A DNA stretch of 6,787 bases from Chthonomonas sp. UBA6659 (GCA_002455425.1 DKKT01000025.1:1-6787); one strand, 5' to 3'; positions 1-5,776 are shown, numbered from the stretch's first letter. The notes: generated from the letters alone by a model not told the origin. Made by a program: numbers and translations.

Positions 1-2
1 TC

Positions 3-22
3 GGTGAGCGAAGCGAACCGGG
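3..22 (+). repeat. Dispersed GTGAGC..GCGAACCGG motif, copy 1
   Basis: This 20-nt motif lies just downstream of the hflX stop codon (hflX reads leftward). Related copies occur at 1542-1561 (GTGAGC and GCGAACCGGG shared, differing in the central three to four bases) and 6618-6637 (GATGAGCGGAGCGAACCGGT). All three copies are intergenic. No function can be assigned; it appears to be one part of the composite intergenic repeat family of this window. Positions 23-63 show no further clear feature and no obvious U-tract terminator for hflX. Confidence 0.55.
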
Positions 23-63
23 TTAGGTGGTGTCCTCCCGACAATGGAGAGCTGCCCGGCGAC

Positions 64-1341
64 TCAGCCGTGCCGAGGCACCGCGTAACGGTCGATCTTC
101 GATCGCAGATCCGCCACAAGGTCGGCTTCCACATAGATCCCGTCGTCCCGATAGTCGACCTGCCGGACCCGTCCATACCGATAGCACTCATCCACCAGGC
201 CGCTTTCCGAGTACGGCAGCAGCACCCTCACCGGTGCGAGGTGCGACTGGATCATCTTGACCAGCAGTGCGAGAAAGTCCGGCATCCCCGTGCCCTGCGT
301 CGCCGAAATCCCGACCGAGTCGGGCCACTCTGCGACCAACGCGCGGAGCTGGGATGGGTCCGCCAAGCGATCGATCTTGTTGAAGACCGTCAGTGTCGGC
401 TTCTCGTCCGCGCCGAGCACCCGCAAGGTGTCGAGCACGGCATCCCGTTGCACGTCCCAATGCGGCTCCCCGACATCCACGACGTGGATCAGGAAGTCGG
501 CCTGGACCACCTCCTCCAGCGTCGCCCGAAACGCGGCCACGAGATGGGTCGGGAGGTTGCGGATGAAGCCGACCGTGTCGGTCAGGAACAGGCTGTAGCC
601 GTCCGGCAGCTCGATCTTGCGCGTGGTCGGGTCCAGCGTCGCGAACGGCATCGCGTCCGCCAGCAGATCGGTGCCGGCCAGGCGGTTCATCAGCGTGCTC
701 TTGCCGGCGCTCGTGTAGCCCACGATCGCCGCGAACGGAAACGGGTACTTCCGGCGCGCCGCCCGTTGCTGATCGCGGTGGCGGCGGACCTCGTCGAGTT
801 CCTCCTTCAGCCGCGCGATCTTGTCTTTGGCGACCCGGCGATCCGACTCCAACTTCGTTTCGCCGGGACCGCGCATGCCGATGCCGCCCTTCTGACGCTC
901 GAACTTCGTGTAGACCGACATCAGGCGCGGCATCATGTACTCGAGCTGCGCGAGCTCGACCTGGATCTGGCCCTCACGCGTGCGCGCCCGCCGAGCGAAA
1001 ATGTCGAGAATGAGCTGCGTGCGGTCGACCAGACGCCGCTCGATCGCCTTTTCGAGGTTCCGCCCCTGGATCCCCGAGAGCTCGGCGTCGAGGACCACGA
1101 CATCCGCGCCCGAGTCGAGTACGCCCGCCGCAACCTCTTCGATCTTCCCCTTTCCGAGGTAGGTCGACTGGTACGGCTTCGAGAGGCGCTGCCGGATGCC
1201 GCCCACGACCTCGACTCCGGCCGCCTCGCACAGCCCGGCGAGTTCCTCCTCGACGATCTCGTCTTCGTCCTCGTCCTGGTTCACGAACACGAGGAACGCT
1301 CGTTCGACCGGCACGCCGGTGTCTTTGTGGGTCTTGGACAT
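64..1341 (-). CDS. hflX: Ribosome-associated GTPase HflX
   Basis: This encodes 425 residues, a normal HflX length. HflX is a cytoplasmic GTPase of the TRAFAC (Obg-HflX) superfamily that binds the 50S subunit and can split stalled or heat-damaged 70S ribosomes. Visible in order are an acidic N-terminus (residues 23-33), the HflX N-terminal domain with YLGKGK (61-66), the conserved RGPGETKLE (157-165), a charged linker helix (about 166-198), then the G domain. The G domain has a P loop GYTSAGKST (208-216), switch region FATLDPTTR (233-241), DTVGF (255-259), NKID (321-324) and SAT (346-348). A C-terminal domain follows from about 368. The P loop has Ser where NAGKS is more usual, a mild variation. 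All GTP-binding elements are intact, so it should be active. Upstream lies the repeat-rich spacer after thyX, so it is probably transcribed separately. The ATG at 1341 gives a full-length N-terminus. Confidence 0.97.
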   Translation of the reverse strand: MSKTHKDTGVPVERAFLVFVNQDEDEDEIVEEELAGLCEAAGVEVVGGIRQRLSKPYQSTYLGKGKIEEVAAGVLDSGADVVVLDAELSGIQGRNLEKAIERRLVDRTQLILDIFARRARTREGQIQVELAQLEYMMPRLMSVYTKFERQKGGIGMRGPGETKLESDRRVAKDKIARLKEELDEVRRHRDQQRAARRKYPFPFAAIVGYTSAGKSTLMNRLAGTDLLADAMPFATLDPTTRKIELPDGYSLFLTDTVGFIRNLPTHLVAAFRATLEEVVQADFLIHVVDVGEPHWDVQRDAVLDTLRVLGADEKPTLTVFNKIDRLADPSQLRALVAEWPDSVGISATQGTGMPDFLALLVKMIQSHLAPVRVLLPYSESGLVDECYRYGRVRQVDYRDDGIYVEADLVADLRSKIDRYAVPRHG

Positions 1342-1349
1342 CTCGCTCT

Positions 1350-1355
1350 ATTGTG
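1350..1355 (-). promoter_or_regulatory. Possible -10 hexamer for hflX (CACAAT)
   Basis: On the minus strand CACAAT lies 8 nt upstream of the hflX ATG. It matches the TATAAT consensus at four of six positions, but not at the first T. The placement resembles the better -10 candidates before the other genes here. No -35 hexamer is evident. A weak purine stretch (GAGCGAG) abuts the ATG and could instead act in ribosome binding. This is the weakest of the promoter calls. Confidence 0.22.
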
Positions 1356-1444
1356 CCTGCTTGCGCTCCCGGTCCTACCGCCGCTTCGTGCCTGGGGCCT
1401 TCGCTTGATGGCGTCGGGAAGTGGCGGACCACCCTCACCCCCTA

Positions 1445-1483
1445 CCCCCTCTCCCTTCGCACAATCATCGAAAGGAGAGGGGG
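1445..1483. repeat. Palindromic CCCCCTCTCCC-type repeat, copy A
   Basis: Left arm 1445-1459 and right arm 1469-1483 are complementary at 14 of 15 positions, around a 9-nt loop. With its flank (about 1431-1444, a run of CACCCCCTACC type) it is the inverted counterpart of the element at 6644-6690, where the same arm sequence is followed by GCAGGGGGTGAGGGG. Such hairpins with alternating G-rich and C-rich arms are common dispersed intergenic elements in GC-rich bacteria. It could fold in RNA on either strand, but no U-tract follows, so I do not call it an intrinsic terminator. Confidence 0.7.
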
Positions 1484-1487
1484 CGAG

Positions 1488-1516
1488 TTTGGAGATACCT
1501 CCCTGATTCCGGGATG
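1488..1516 (-). repeat. Inverted, diverged copy of the 46-bp repeat core
   Basis: Read on the minus strand, this segment contains CATCCCGGAATCAGGGAGG followed by TATCTCC. The plus-strand tandem units at 1661-1798 contain CATCGCCGAATCAGGGGAGG followed by ATCTACG. The shared GGAATCAGGG is identical to that in the third tandem unit. It is thus a partial copy in the opposite orientation, about 150 bp away. The similarity is too long to be easily accidental, but I have not computed its significance. Confidence 0.6.
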
Positions 1517-1541
1517 CCTTGTGCCCGGCATCGGGGAGGTC

Positions 1542-1561
1542 GGTGAGCACCGCGAACCGGG
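1542..1561 (+). repeat. Dispersed GTGAGC..GCGAACCGG motif, copy 2
   Basis: This copy starts GGTGAGC and ends GCGAACCGGG, like the copy at 3-22, with the middle bases changed. After both copies the sequence continues with a G/T-rich stretch leading into TCC/CCG (GGTGGTGTCCTCCCG at 24-40, GGGGTCGTCCCGG at 1563-1575), which suggests that the homologous element extends beyond the 20 nt. Confidence 0.5.
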
Positions 1562-1619
1562 TGGGGTCGTCCCGGTTTCGAGAGTTCAGGCGAGAACCAG
1601 ACGATTTCAAGCGTGCGTC

Positions 1620-1668
1620 GGACCCCCTCCGTCCCGCGGGAGCGGGCCACCTCCCCCGATGCGGCGCA
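1620..1668 (+). repeat. 49-nt GC-rich module, copy 1
   Basis: This stretch matches 6739-6787 at 47 of 49 positions. The two differences both fall in the loop of a small hairpin, CCCGC-GGGA-GCGGG here (1633-1646) versus CCCGC-CAGA-GCGGG in the other copy, so the stem is preserved. The final 8 nt (GCGGCGCA, 1661-1668) are also the first 8 nt of the tandem array that follows, so the module appears to be joined to that array. Confidence 0.8.
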
Positions 1669-1798
1669 CGAACATCGCCGAATCAGGGGAGGATCTACGC
1701 GAAATTGCGGCGCACGAACATCGCCGAATCAGGGGAGGATCTACGCGAAGATCCGGCGCACGATCATCGCGGAATCAGGGGAGGACCTTCGAAAGGCG
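1661..1798 (+). repeat. Three-unit tandem repeat, 46-bp period
   Basis: Units are 1661-1706, 1707-1752 and 1753-1798. Units 1 and 2 are identical over their first 43 nt and differ in the last three (ATT versus GAT). Unit 3 is diverged, with ACGATCATCGCGG in place of ACGAACATCGCCG and an altered tail (ACCTTCGAAAGGCG), but keeps GAATCAGGGGAGGA. Units 1 and 2 each contain an inverted repeat CGGCG/CGCCG around a 9-nt loop (1662-1666 with 1676-1680 in unit 1). The period is not a multiple of three, which argues against a coding repeat. There are no variable spacers, so it is not a CRISPR array. Confidence 0.88.
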
Positions 1799-1803
1799 CC
1801 TCA

Positions 1804-1817
1804 TCGAGGTTCCTCGA
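1804..1817. repeat. Short inverted repeat downstream of thyX
   Basis: TCGAGG and CCTCGA flank a 2-nt centre, about 20 bp beyond the thyX stop codon. As RNA it could form a small stem of four pairs with a 6-nt or tighter loop. No run of U residues follows in the direction of thyX transcription, so it is at best a weak pause or end signal. Confidence 0.3.
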
Positions 1818-1837
1818 CACACCGGGTCTGCTGCGCC

Positions 1838-2713
1838 CTACTCCGGCGACCGCAGCTCCTCGGCCTCCTCAACCCCGACCGCGGCCCGCATCGCCGCCAG
1901 CTTCCCCTCGAACTGAGTCAGCGCCCGCCCCTCGAGGCCGACGGCCCTGCCGTCGAGCATCGCGGCGAGCGCCTGGCACTCCGCCCGCGAGAACCGCACC
2001 GCCCCCATCACATGCTCCTCGAACGCCTCGTATGCCATCGGCGCAACCGCGCGCGCACACTCCGCCATCGCCTCGGCGTAGACGCGGATCTCGTATTGGG
2101 CATGGCTGTCAAGTCGAAGTTGGAGAAAACGGAGCAAATTGTGCAGATCGATCTGCCAATACCACTCCGTGTACAGCGACAGCGGGAGGTTGGCACGGGC
2201 CAGTTCGCGCGCCACCCCGGCGTCGATCATCCCGGTGTAGTGCGCATAGACGGAGCGTTGGTCCTCGTCCATCTCCGCGATCACCCGCTCCGCCTCCGCG
2301 CGGGGCAGGGCCTCGTCGCTGCGGGCCTGCTTGTTCGAATCGCTTTGGTAGCGCACCATCTCCGGATCCGGCAGATAGAACTCGTCCCGCATCAGCGAGT
2401 AGCGGCCGCTGATCTCGTTCAGCCGCGCGGTCCGGTGCCGCACCCACTGCCGCGCCACGAAGATCGGCATCTTCGCGTGGAACGTCAGGATCACCTGCTC
2501 GAACGGAGAGGTGTGCTCGTTCTTGAGAAGATAGTGGATCAGCGCCCGGTCCTGCCGGTAGCTCTTGGTTCCCGCCCCATAGCTGACCCGCGCCGCCTGC
2601 ACGATCCGCTGGTCGCCCCCCAGGTAATCGACGAGTCGCACGAAGCCCTTGTCGAGAACCGGAATCTCCCGGTCGAGGAGGGCTTCCGCCTCTTCCACTA
2701 CGATGCGCGCCAT
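1838..2713 (-). CDS. thyX: Flavin-dependent thymidylate synthase ThyX
   Basis: This encodes 291 residues. ThyX makes dTMP from dUMP, using methylenetetrahydrofolate as carbon donor and reduced FAD with NADPH. The diagnostic motif is RHRTARLNEISGRY (92-105), which fits RHR-X7-S (R92, H93, R94, S102) for dUMP and flavin binding. The position that is often Ser within this motif is Arg97 here, and I do not regard this as disabling. Other family features are EHTSPFEQ (66-73), RANLPLSLYTEWYWQIDLHN (173-192) and LRLDSHAQYEIR (199-210). The C-terminal tail, about 50 residues after 240, is somewhat longer than in short ThyX forms. The active enzyme is a homotetramer. No thyA is visible in the window. 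The ATG at 2713 follows a TACAAT hexamer by 6 nt and gives a typical N-terminus. Confidence 0.97.
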   Translation of the reverse strand: MARIVVEEAEALLDREIPVLDKGFVRLVDYLGGDQRIVQAARVSYGAGTKSYRQDRALIHYLLKNEHTSPFEQVILTFHAKMPIFVARQWVRHRTARLNEISGRYSLMRDEFYLPDPEMVRYQSDSNKQARSDEALPRAEAERVIAEMDEDQRSVYAHYTGMIDAGVARELARANLPLSLYTEWYWQIDLHNLLRFLQLRLDSHAQYEIRVYAEAMAECARAVAPMAYEAFEEHVMGAVRFSRAECQALAAMLDGRAVGLEGRALTQFEGKLAAMRAAVGVEEAEELRSPE

Positions 2714-2719
2714 GGTCCG

Positions 2720-2725
2720 ATTGTA
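2720..2725 (-). promoter_or_regulatory. Candidate -10 for thyX (TACAAT)
   Basis: On the minus strand TACAAT matches TATAAT at five of six positions and ends 6 nt before the thyX ATG. This spacing would place transcription start at or next to the A of the ATG, predicting a leaderless mRNA. There is no Shine-Dalgarno sequence in that 6-nt gap. No convincing TTGACA-like -35 is seen about 17 bp further upstream, which is already inside the divergent neighbouring gene. Confidence 0.5.
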
Positions 2726-2729
2726 GAAT
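2724..2729 (+). promoter_or_regulatory. Candidate -10 for the secreted-protein gene (TAGAAT)
   Basis: TAGAAT matches TATAAT at five of six positions and ends 7 nt before the ATG at 2737. It overlaps the opposing thyX hexamer by two bases (2724-2725). The gap contains GGAAGG ending one base before the ATG, which is too close for a standard Shine-Dalgarno interaction. Transcription would begin around 2736-2737, which favours ATG 2737 over the in-frame ATG at 2728 that overlaps the hexamer itself. Confidence 0.48.
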
Positions 2730-2736
2730 GGAAGGC

Positions 2737-3324
2737 ATGCGCACCGCCCTGATCCTCGCTCTGGTCTCGATCGTCTTCGCCGCCTTCGCCCAGAAGCCGA
2801 CGCTCAAGCAAGCCGAGGACAAGCTCGTCCACGACGGGTACATCGACACGCTCTGCAACGCGCAGTGGGCCGTGAAGCAGGGCGACGCGATCGTCCCGAT
2901 TCTCGACCAGATGCTCGCCAAGCGCAAGACCTACGCCAAGCTCGACAACGGCGGCGGCGCGTTCCCGTTCAACGCCGAGTACGCCCTCGCCCATATCCCC
3001 TCGAAGCGCTCGCTCGCCGTGCTCGAGAAGTACAAGCTCAAACTCGCGATCCAAGGCTGGAAGCTTCGCGATCAGAAGAAGAGCAAGGACTACGGCGTCC
3101 TGAGCCGAGACGGCTCGATCTTCGTCAAGGCCAACCAGTCGATCGGCGCCGTCCAGCAGCTGAAGGCCGGCACCGCCGTCCGAATCCTCAAGCGCGCGAT
3201 CGAGAACCCGAACGAAGAAGGTCCCCGGGGCGGCCCGACCGTCTACGACGAGGTCGAAGTCCTCTCGACCGGCCGCCGCGGATTCGTCCAGCGCGCCGGC
3301 GACAACTTCGACCCGTTCTTCTGA
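2737..3324 (+). CDS. Secreted HEAT-like/SH3-like domain protein, unknown function
   Basis: I do not recognise a named family. From the ATG at 2737 it has 195 residues. Residues 1-18 form a signal peptide (Arg2, hydrophobic 4-17, AFA then Gln19 fits a signal peptidase I site). There is no lipobox cysteine, so it is likely exported but not lipidated. Residues about 21-108 look all-helical, with DAIVPILDQML (50-60), FPFNAEYALAHIP (76-88) and RSLAVLEKYK (91-100), in the style of HEAT/PBS-lyase-like repeats. Residues about 126-187 look like a bacterial SH3-type beta domain, with SIFVKANQSIGAVQQLKAGTAV (127-148), then YDEVEV (170-175) and RRGFVQRA (180-187). One cysteine (Cys40) is present. An alternative in-frame ATG at 2728 would add MEG but coincides with the likely -10. 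Such a protein might scaffold or bind at the envelope; this is inference. Confidence 0.85.
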   Translation: MRTALILALVSIVFAAFAQKPTLKQAEDKLVHDGYIDTLCNAQWAVKQGDAIVPILDQMLAKRKTYAKLDNGGGAFPFNAEYALAHIPSKRSLAVLEKYKLKLAIQGWKLRDQKKSKDYGVLSRDGSIFVKANQSIGAVQQLKAGTAVRILKRAIENPNEEGPRGGPTVYDEVEVLSTGRRGFVQRAGDNFDPFF

Positions 3325-3334
3325 GCGGGCAGAC

Positions 3335-5542
3335 TCACCGGAACCGCTTGAGCCTCAGCGAATTGAGCACGACCGACACGCTGGAAAGCGCCATCGCGGC
3401 CGCCGCCCACATCGGGTTCATCCTCCCGACCACGGCGAGCGGGATCATCACCACGTTGTAGCCAAACGCCCAGACGAGGTTGCTCCGGATCGTCGCGATC
3501 GTCGCACGTGCGAGGCGGATCGCCACCGGGACACCGCGAAGATCGGATCGCAGAAGCGTGATGCCTGCCGTTTCCATCGCGACCGCGGAGCCGCCTCCCA
3601 TCGCGACGCCTAGGTCGGCCTGCGCCAATGCCGGGGCGTCGTTGACCCCGTCGCCGACCATCGCGACCTCGCCCGCGGACTGGTACTGCGCGACGAGCGC
3701 CGCCTTCCCCCCGGGCAGGACTTCCGCCTCGACCTTCTCGATCCCAACTTGAGCGGCGACGACCTCGGCGGTTGCCCGGTTGTCGCCCGTCACCATGACG
3801 GGTGTGAGGTCCATCGATCGGAGGGTGTGGATCGCCTCCACGCTATGAGGGTCGATCGTGTCCGCGACCGCGAGCACTGCGGCCAGCTCACCGTCGCTCG
3901 CCGCCAAGACCGCCGTCTTGCCCTCCCGCTCCAGCGCGTTGAGCCTCTCCAGCGCCGACGACGGCACGGCAACGCCCCGCTCCTCCATCAGCCGCCGACT
4001 TCCGACAAGCACGGCACTGCCCCCGACTTGCCCCGAGACACCGCGGCCTCCGAGACCTTCGAAGCCTTCGACCCCGCTCACCGTCGCCCCGCGCTCGCGC
4101 AGCCCCTCGACGATCGCCCGGGCAACCGGATGCTCGGAAGCCGCCTCGATCGAGGCGATCCGATCCGCGACTCCGGAGGTGTCGGTCAGGGGCTCGAAAT
4201 CGGTGAGCGACGGCCGACCGTGGGTGATCGTGCCCGTCTTGTCGAGCAGCACCGTCCGGAGCTGGGCCGCGCGCTGAAGCGTCACCGCGTCCTTCACGAG
4301 AATCCCGAGTTCGGCGCCACGACCGGTGCCGACGATCAGCGCCGTCGGCGTCGCCAGCCCCAACGCGCAGGGACAGGCAATGACCAGTACCGCGACCGAT
4401 CGAATGAGGGCCGCATCCCACGAGCCGCCGAGCAGCGCCGTCCCGACGAGGGTCCCGATCGCGATCAGGATCACGATCGGGACGAACACCGCCGAGATTT
4501 TGTCCGCAAGCTCCTGGACGGGCGGCTTCGAGCCCTGCGCCCGCTCGACCATCTTCACGATCTGAGCCAGCGTGGTCTCCGCGCCGACCCTTGTCGCCCG
4601 GAAGACGAACGCTCCCGATCCGTTGAGCGTCCCTCCGGTGACTGCGTCGCCCGCTCGTTTCGCGACCGGGATCGGCTCGCCGGTCAGCATCGATTCGTCC
4701 ACGTAACTCTCGCCCGAGTCGACTTCACCGTCCGCCGCGATCCGCTCACCGGGCCGAACCCGAACCCGATCGCCGACCCGAATCCGATCGACCGGCACCG
4801 AGTGCTCGGCGCCGTCCGCCCCGAGCACGGTGGCAGTCGGAGGAGCGAGGTCCATCAAGGTGCGGATCGCATCCGACATCCGTCGCTTGGCCCGCTCCTC
4901 GAGGAAACGACCGAGGAGAATCAGCGAGACGATCACCGCCGCGGTCTCGAAATAGATGTGATCGCTCTGCATGTGCCCGTGCCCGCGGTAGACGAACAGC
5001 GACGCGGCGCTCATCCCCCAAGCCGCAGCAGTCCCCAACGCGATCAGCGTGTCCATCGTCGACTGGAGGTGGCGTGCCGCCTTGGCAGCCGTGACGAAGA
5101 ACCTCCGCCCCGAACCGAACACGACCGGCGTCACGAGGACCAAGAGCAGCCAGTTCGCCCACTCGGGACGCGGGTGCCACAGCATCGAGATCGCGACCGC
5201 CGGGACCGTGAGCGCGAGCGCGAAGAAGAGGTCGCGGCGCAAAACATCGAGATCGAGCGGTTGGACGTGGTCGGCATGCCCCGAATGTTTCGCGCCTTGG
5301 GCGGTGTAGCCGGCCCCCGAGACCGCCCCGATGAGTCGGTCGACCTCGACACCCGGGTCGTGGTGGACGGTCGCCTGATGCGTCGCGAAGTTGACGCTCG
5401 CCTGGTGGACGCCCGGCACCTTGGCCAGTGCCTTCTCGACCCGGCGTACGCAGGACGCGCACGTCATCCCTCCGATGTCGAGATCGGTGGAAGCTGCGGC
5501 GGAGTCGTGTCCGGCGTAAGGGTCAGGGTCAGCCACGGTCAA
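3335..5542 (-). CDS. copA: Cu(I)-exporting P1B-type ATPase CopA
   Basis: This encodes 735 residues, an inner-membrane pump that uses ATP to expel Cu(I). One N-terminal HMA domain carries MTCASC (26-31, Cys28 and Cys31). A short His-containing linker follows (HSGHADH, 86-92). Membrane segments are near 103-121, 129-145, 163-184, 196-213, 351-371, 378-403, 684-705 and 709-727. The actuator domain has LTGEP (286-290). The transmembrane metal site is CPC (390-392). The P and N domains show DKTGT (phosphorylated Asp434), SEHP (469-472), TGDN (585-588) and GDGVND (630-635). YN in segment 7 (695-696) and MALSS in segment 8 (717-721) match the YN and MxxSS signature of Cu(I)-selective pumps, which argues against Zn/Cd or Ag-only types. 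The outward loop HGHMQSDH (188-195) could bind copper. The TTG start at 5542 overlaps the copZ TGA by a shared TTGA; a GTG at 5536 is an alternative. Confidence 0.96.
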   Translation of the reverse strand: MTVADPDPYAGHDSAAASTDLDIGGMTCASCVRRVEKALAKVPGVHQASVNFATHQATVHHDPGVEVDRLIGAVSGAGYTAQGAKHSGHADHVQPLDLDVLRRDLFFALALTVPAVAISMLWHPRPEWANWLLLVLVTPVVFGSGRRFFVTAAKAARHLQSTMDTLIALGTAAAWGMSAASLFVYRGHGHMQSDHIYFETAAVIVSLILLGRFLEERAKRRMSDAIRTLMDLAPPTATVLGADGAEHSVPVDRIRVGDRVRVRPGERIAADGEVDSGESYVDESMLTGEPIPVAKRAGDAVTGGTLNGSGAFVFRATRVGAETTLAQIVKMVERAQGSKPPVQELADKISAVFVPIVILIAIGTLVGTALLGGSWDAALIRSVAVLVIACPCALGLATPTALIVGTGRGAELGILVKDAVTLQRAAQLRTVLLDKTGTITHGRPSLTDFEPLTDTSGVADRIASIEAASEHPVARAIVEGLRERGATVSGVEGFEGLGGRGVSGQVGGSAVLVGSRRLMEERGVAVPSSALERLNALEREGKTAVLAASDGELAAVLAVADTIDPHSVEAIHTLRSMDLTPVMVTGDNRATAEVVAAQVGIEKVEAEVLPGGKAALVAQYQSAGEVAMVGDGVNDAPALAQADLGVAMGGGSAVAMETAGITLLRSDLRGVPVAIRLARATIATIRSNLVWAFGYNVVMIPLAVVGRMNPMWAAAAMALSSVSVVLNSLRLKRFR

Positions 5543-5745
5543 GCGACCTTCGCCGAGTACCCCTCTTCCTCCACCGCGGCGAGGAGGGCCTGTCGGTCGA
5601 GGTCCGGCTCGTGGGCGACGGTCGCGGCGCCCGAGGCGAGATCGACCTCGGCATGGGACACCCCAGGCACGGATTCGAGGGCTTCCTTAACGGCGCGGCG
5701 ACAATGGTCGCAGGTCATGCCTTCGACGTGGAGAGCAGTCGTCAT
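5539..5745 (-). CDS. copZ: CopZ-like copper chaperone (single HMA domain)
   Basis: This encodes 68 residues, the usual size of a free-standing HMA (heavy-metal-associated, ferredoxin-like beta-alpha-beta-beta-alpha-beta) protein. The metal-binding loop GMTCDHC spans residues 9-15, with Cys12 and Cys15. CopZ-type chaperones carry Cu(I) in the cytoplasm and hand it to the N-terminal HMA or transmembrane entry site of CopA. The next gene on the same strand is copA, overlapping by 4 nt, so co-translation is likely. The ATG at 5745 was chosen because the protein begins directly before the first beta strand (TALHVEGMTC). The longer frame to 5829 would run into the divergent dioxygenase gene and adds 28 residues without family features. 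Copper selectivity is inferred from the neighbour; the fold alone could bind other soft metals. Confidence 0.93.
   Translation of the reverse strand: MTTALHVEGMTCDHCRRAVKEALESVPGVSHAEVDLASGAATVAHEPDLDRQALLAAVEEEGYSAKVA
5546..5551 (-). promoter_or_regulatory. Shine-Dalgarno-like GAAGGT deciding the copA start
   Basis: On the minus strand GAAGGT lies inside the last codons of copZ and ends 3 nt before the TTG at 5542. AAGG itself is 4 nt from the TTG. It is about 10 nt from the alternative GTG at 5536. Together with the TTGA stop/start overlap it supports translational coupling of copA to copZ, with TTG as the more likely start. The operon-leading genes in this window lack such a site at normal spacing. 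Confidence 0.45.
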
Positions 5746-5751
5746 AGACCT

Positions 5752-5757
5752 TTCATA
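5752..5757 (-). promoter_or_regulatory. Candidate -10 for copZ-copA (TATGAA)
   Basis: On the minus strand TATGAA ends 6 nt before the copZ ATG and matches TATAAT at four of six positions. The spacing is the same as for TACAAT and thyX. An alternative is a conventional leader: AAAGG lies 3 nt before the ATG, with a promoter further upstream near GATTAT (about 5774-5779). No CsoR- or CueR-type palindrome is obvious in the 36-bp spacer. Confidence 0.33.
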
Positions 5758-5770
5758 CCCGGAAGCGGCC

Positions 5771-5776
5771 CATAAT
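5771..5776 (+). promoter_or_regulatory. Candidate -10 for the dioxygenase gene (CATAAT)
   Basis: CATAAT matches TATAAT at five of six positions and ends 5 nt before the ATG at 5782, so a transcript would start at or within a base or two of the start codon. The intervening CGACC carries no ribosome-binding sequence. The purine-rich GGAAGCGG at 5761-5768 is too distant for efficient pairing and is upstream of the hexamer. No clear -35 is seen. Confidence 0.45.

Larger units (their letters stand above)
1342..1837. other. Repeat-packed spacer between thyX and hflX
   Basis: About 500 bp without a credible gene. It consists largely of short repeats: a hairpin with 15-nt arms (1445-1483), an inverted diverged copy of the tandem core (1488-1516), a small inverted repeat GATGCC/GGCATC (1513-1518 with 1527-1532), a GCGAACCGGG motif (1542-1561), a possible degenerate core (about 1583-1607), a GC-rich module shared with the window end (1620-1668), three tandem 46-bp units (1661-1798), and a small inverted repeat near the thyX stop (1804-1817). 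Forward-strand open frames run through it, but they are Arg/Pro-rich, antisense to thyX further on, and their peptides resemble no protein I recognise. It reads as accumulated intergenic repeat elements. Confidence 0.75.

Noticed and set aside
4..1506. 500-codon forward open frame over the hflX region
   Set aside because: It is antisense to hflX, which carries every expected GTPase motif. The forward translation is Arg/His/Asp-rich without recognisable domains and runs into the repeat spacer, as expected for a shadow frame in GC-rich DNA.
1661..1798. Possible CRISPR array
   Set aside because: Successive units are nearly identical over 43 of 46 nt, leaving no room for variable spacers, and no cas gene is present.
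1342..1837. Insertion sequence or transposase remnant
   Set aside because: Despite many repeats there is no transposase-like reading frame, and I could not identify a pair of long terminal inverted repeats with target-site duplication bounding the spacer.
1613..2752. Forward open frame across the tandem repeats and thyX
   Set aside because: It starts in repeats and then runs antisense through the whole of thyX. The 46-bp period shifts frame, so no stable peptide repeat is encoded.
3324..3348. Bidirectional terminator between the convergent secreted-protein gene and copA
   Set aside because: AGCGG (3324-3328) and CCGCT (3344-3348) could pair, but the stem is only 5 bp with a 15-nt loop, partly within coding sequence, and no T-run lies on either side.
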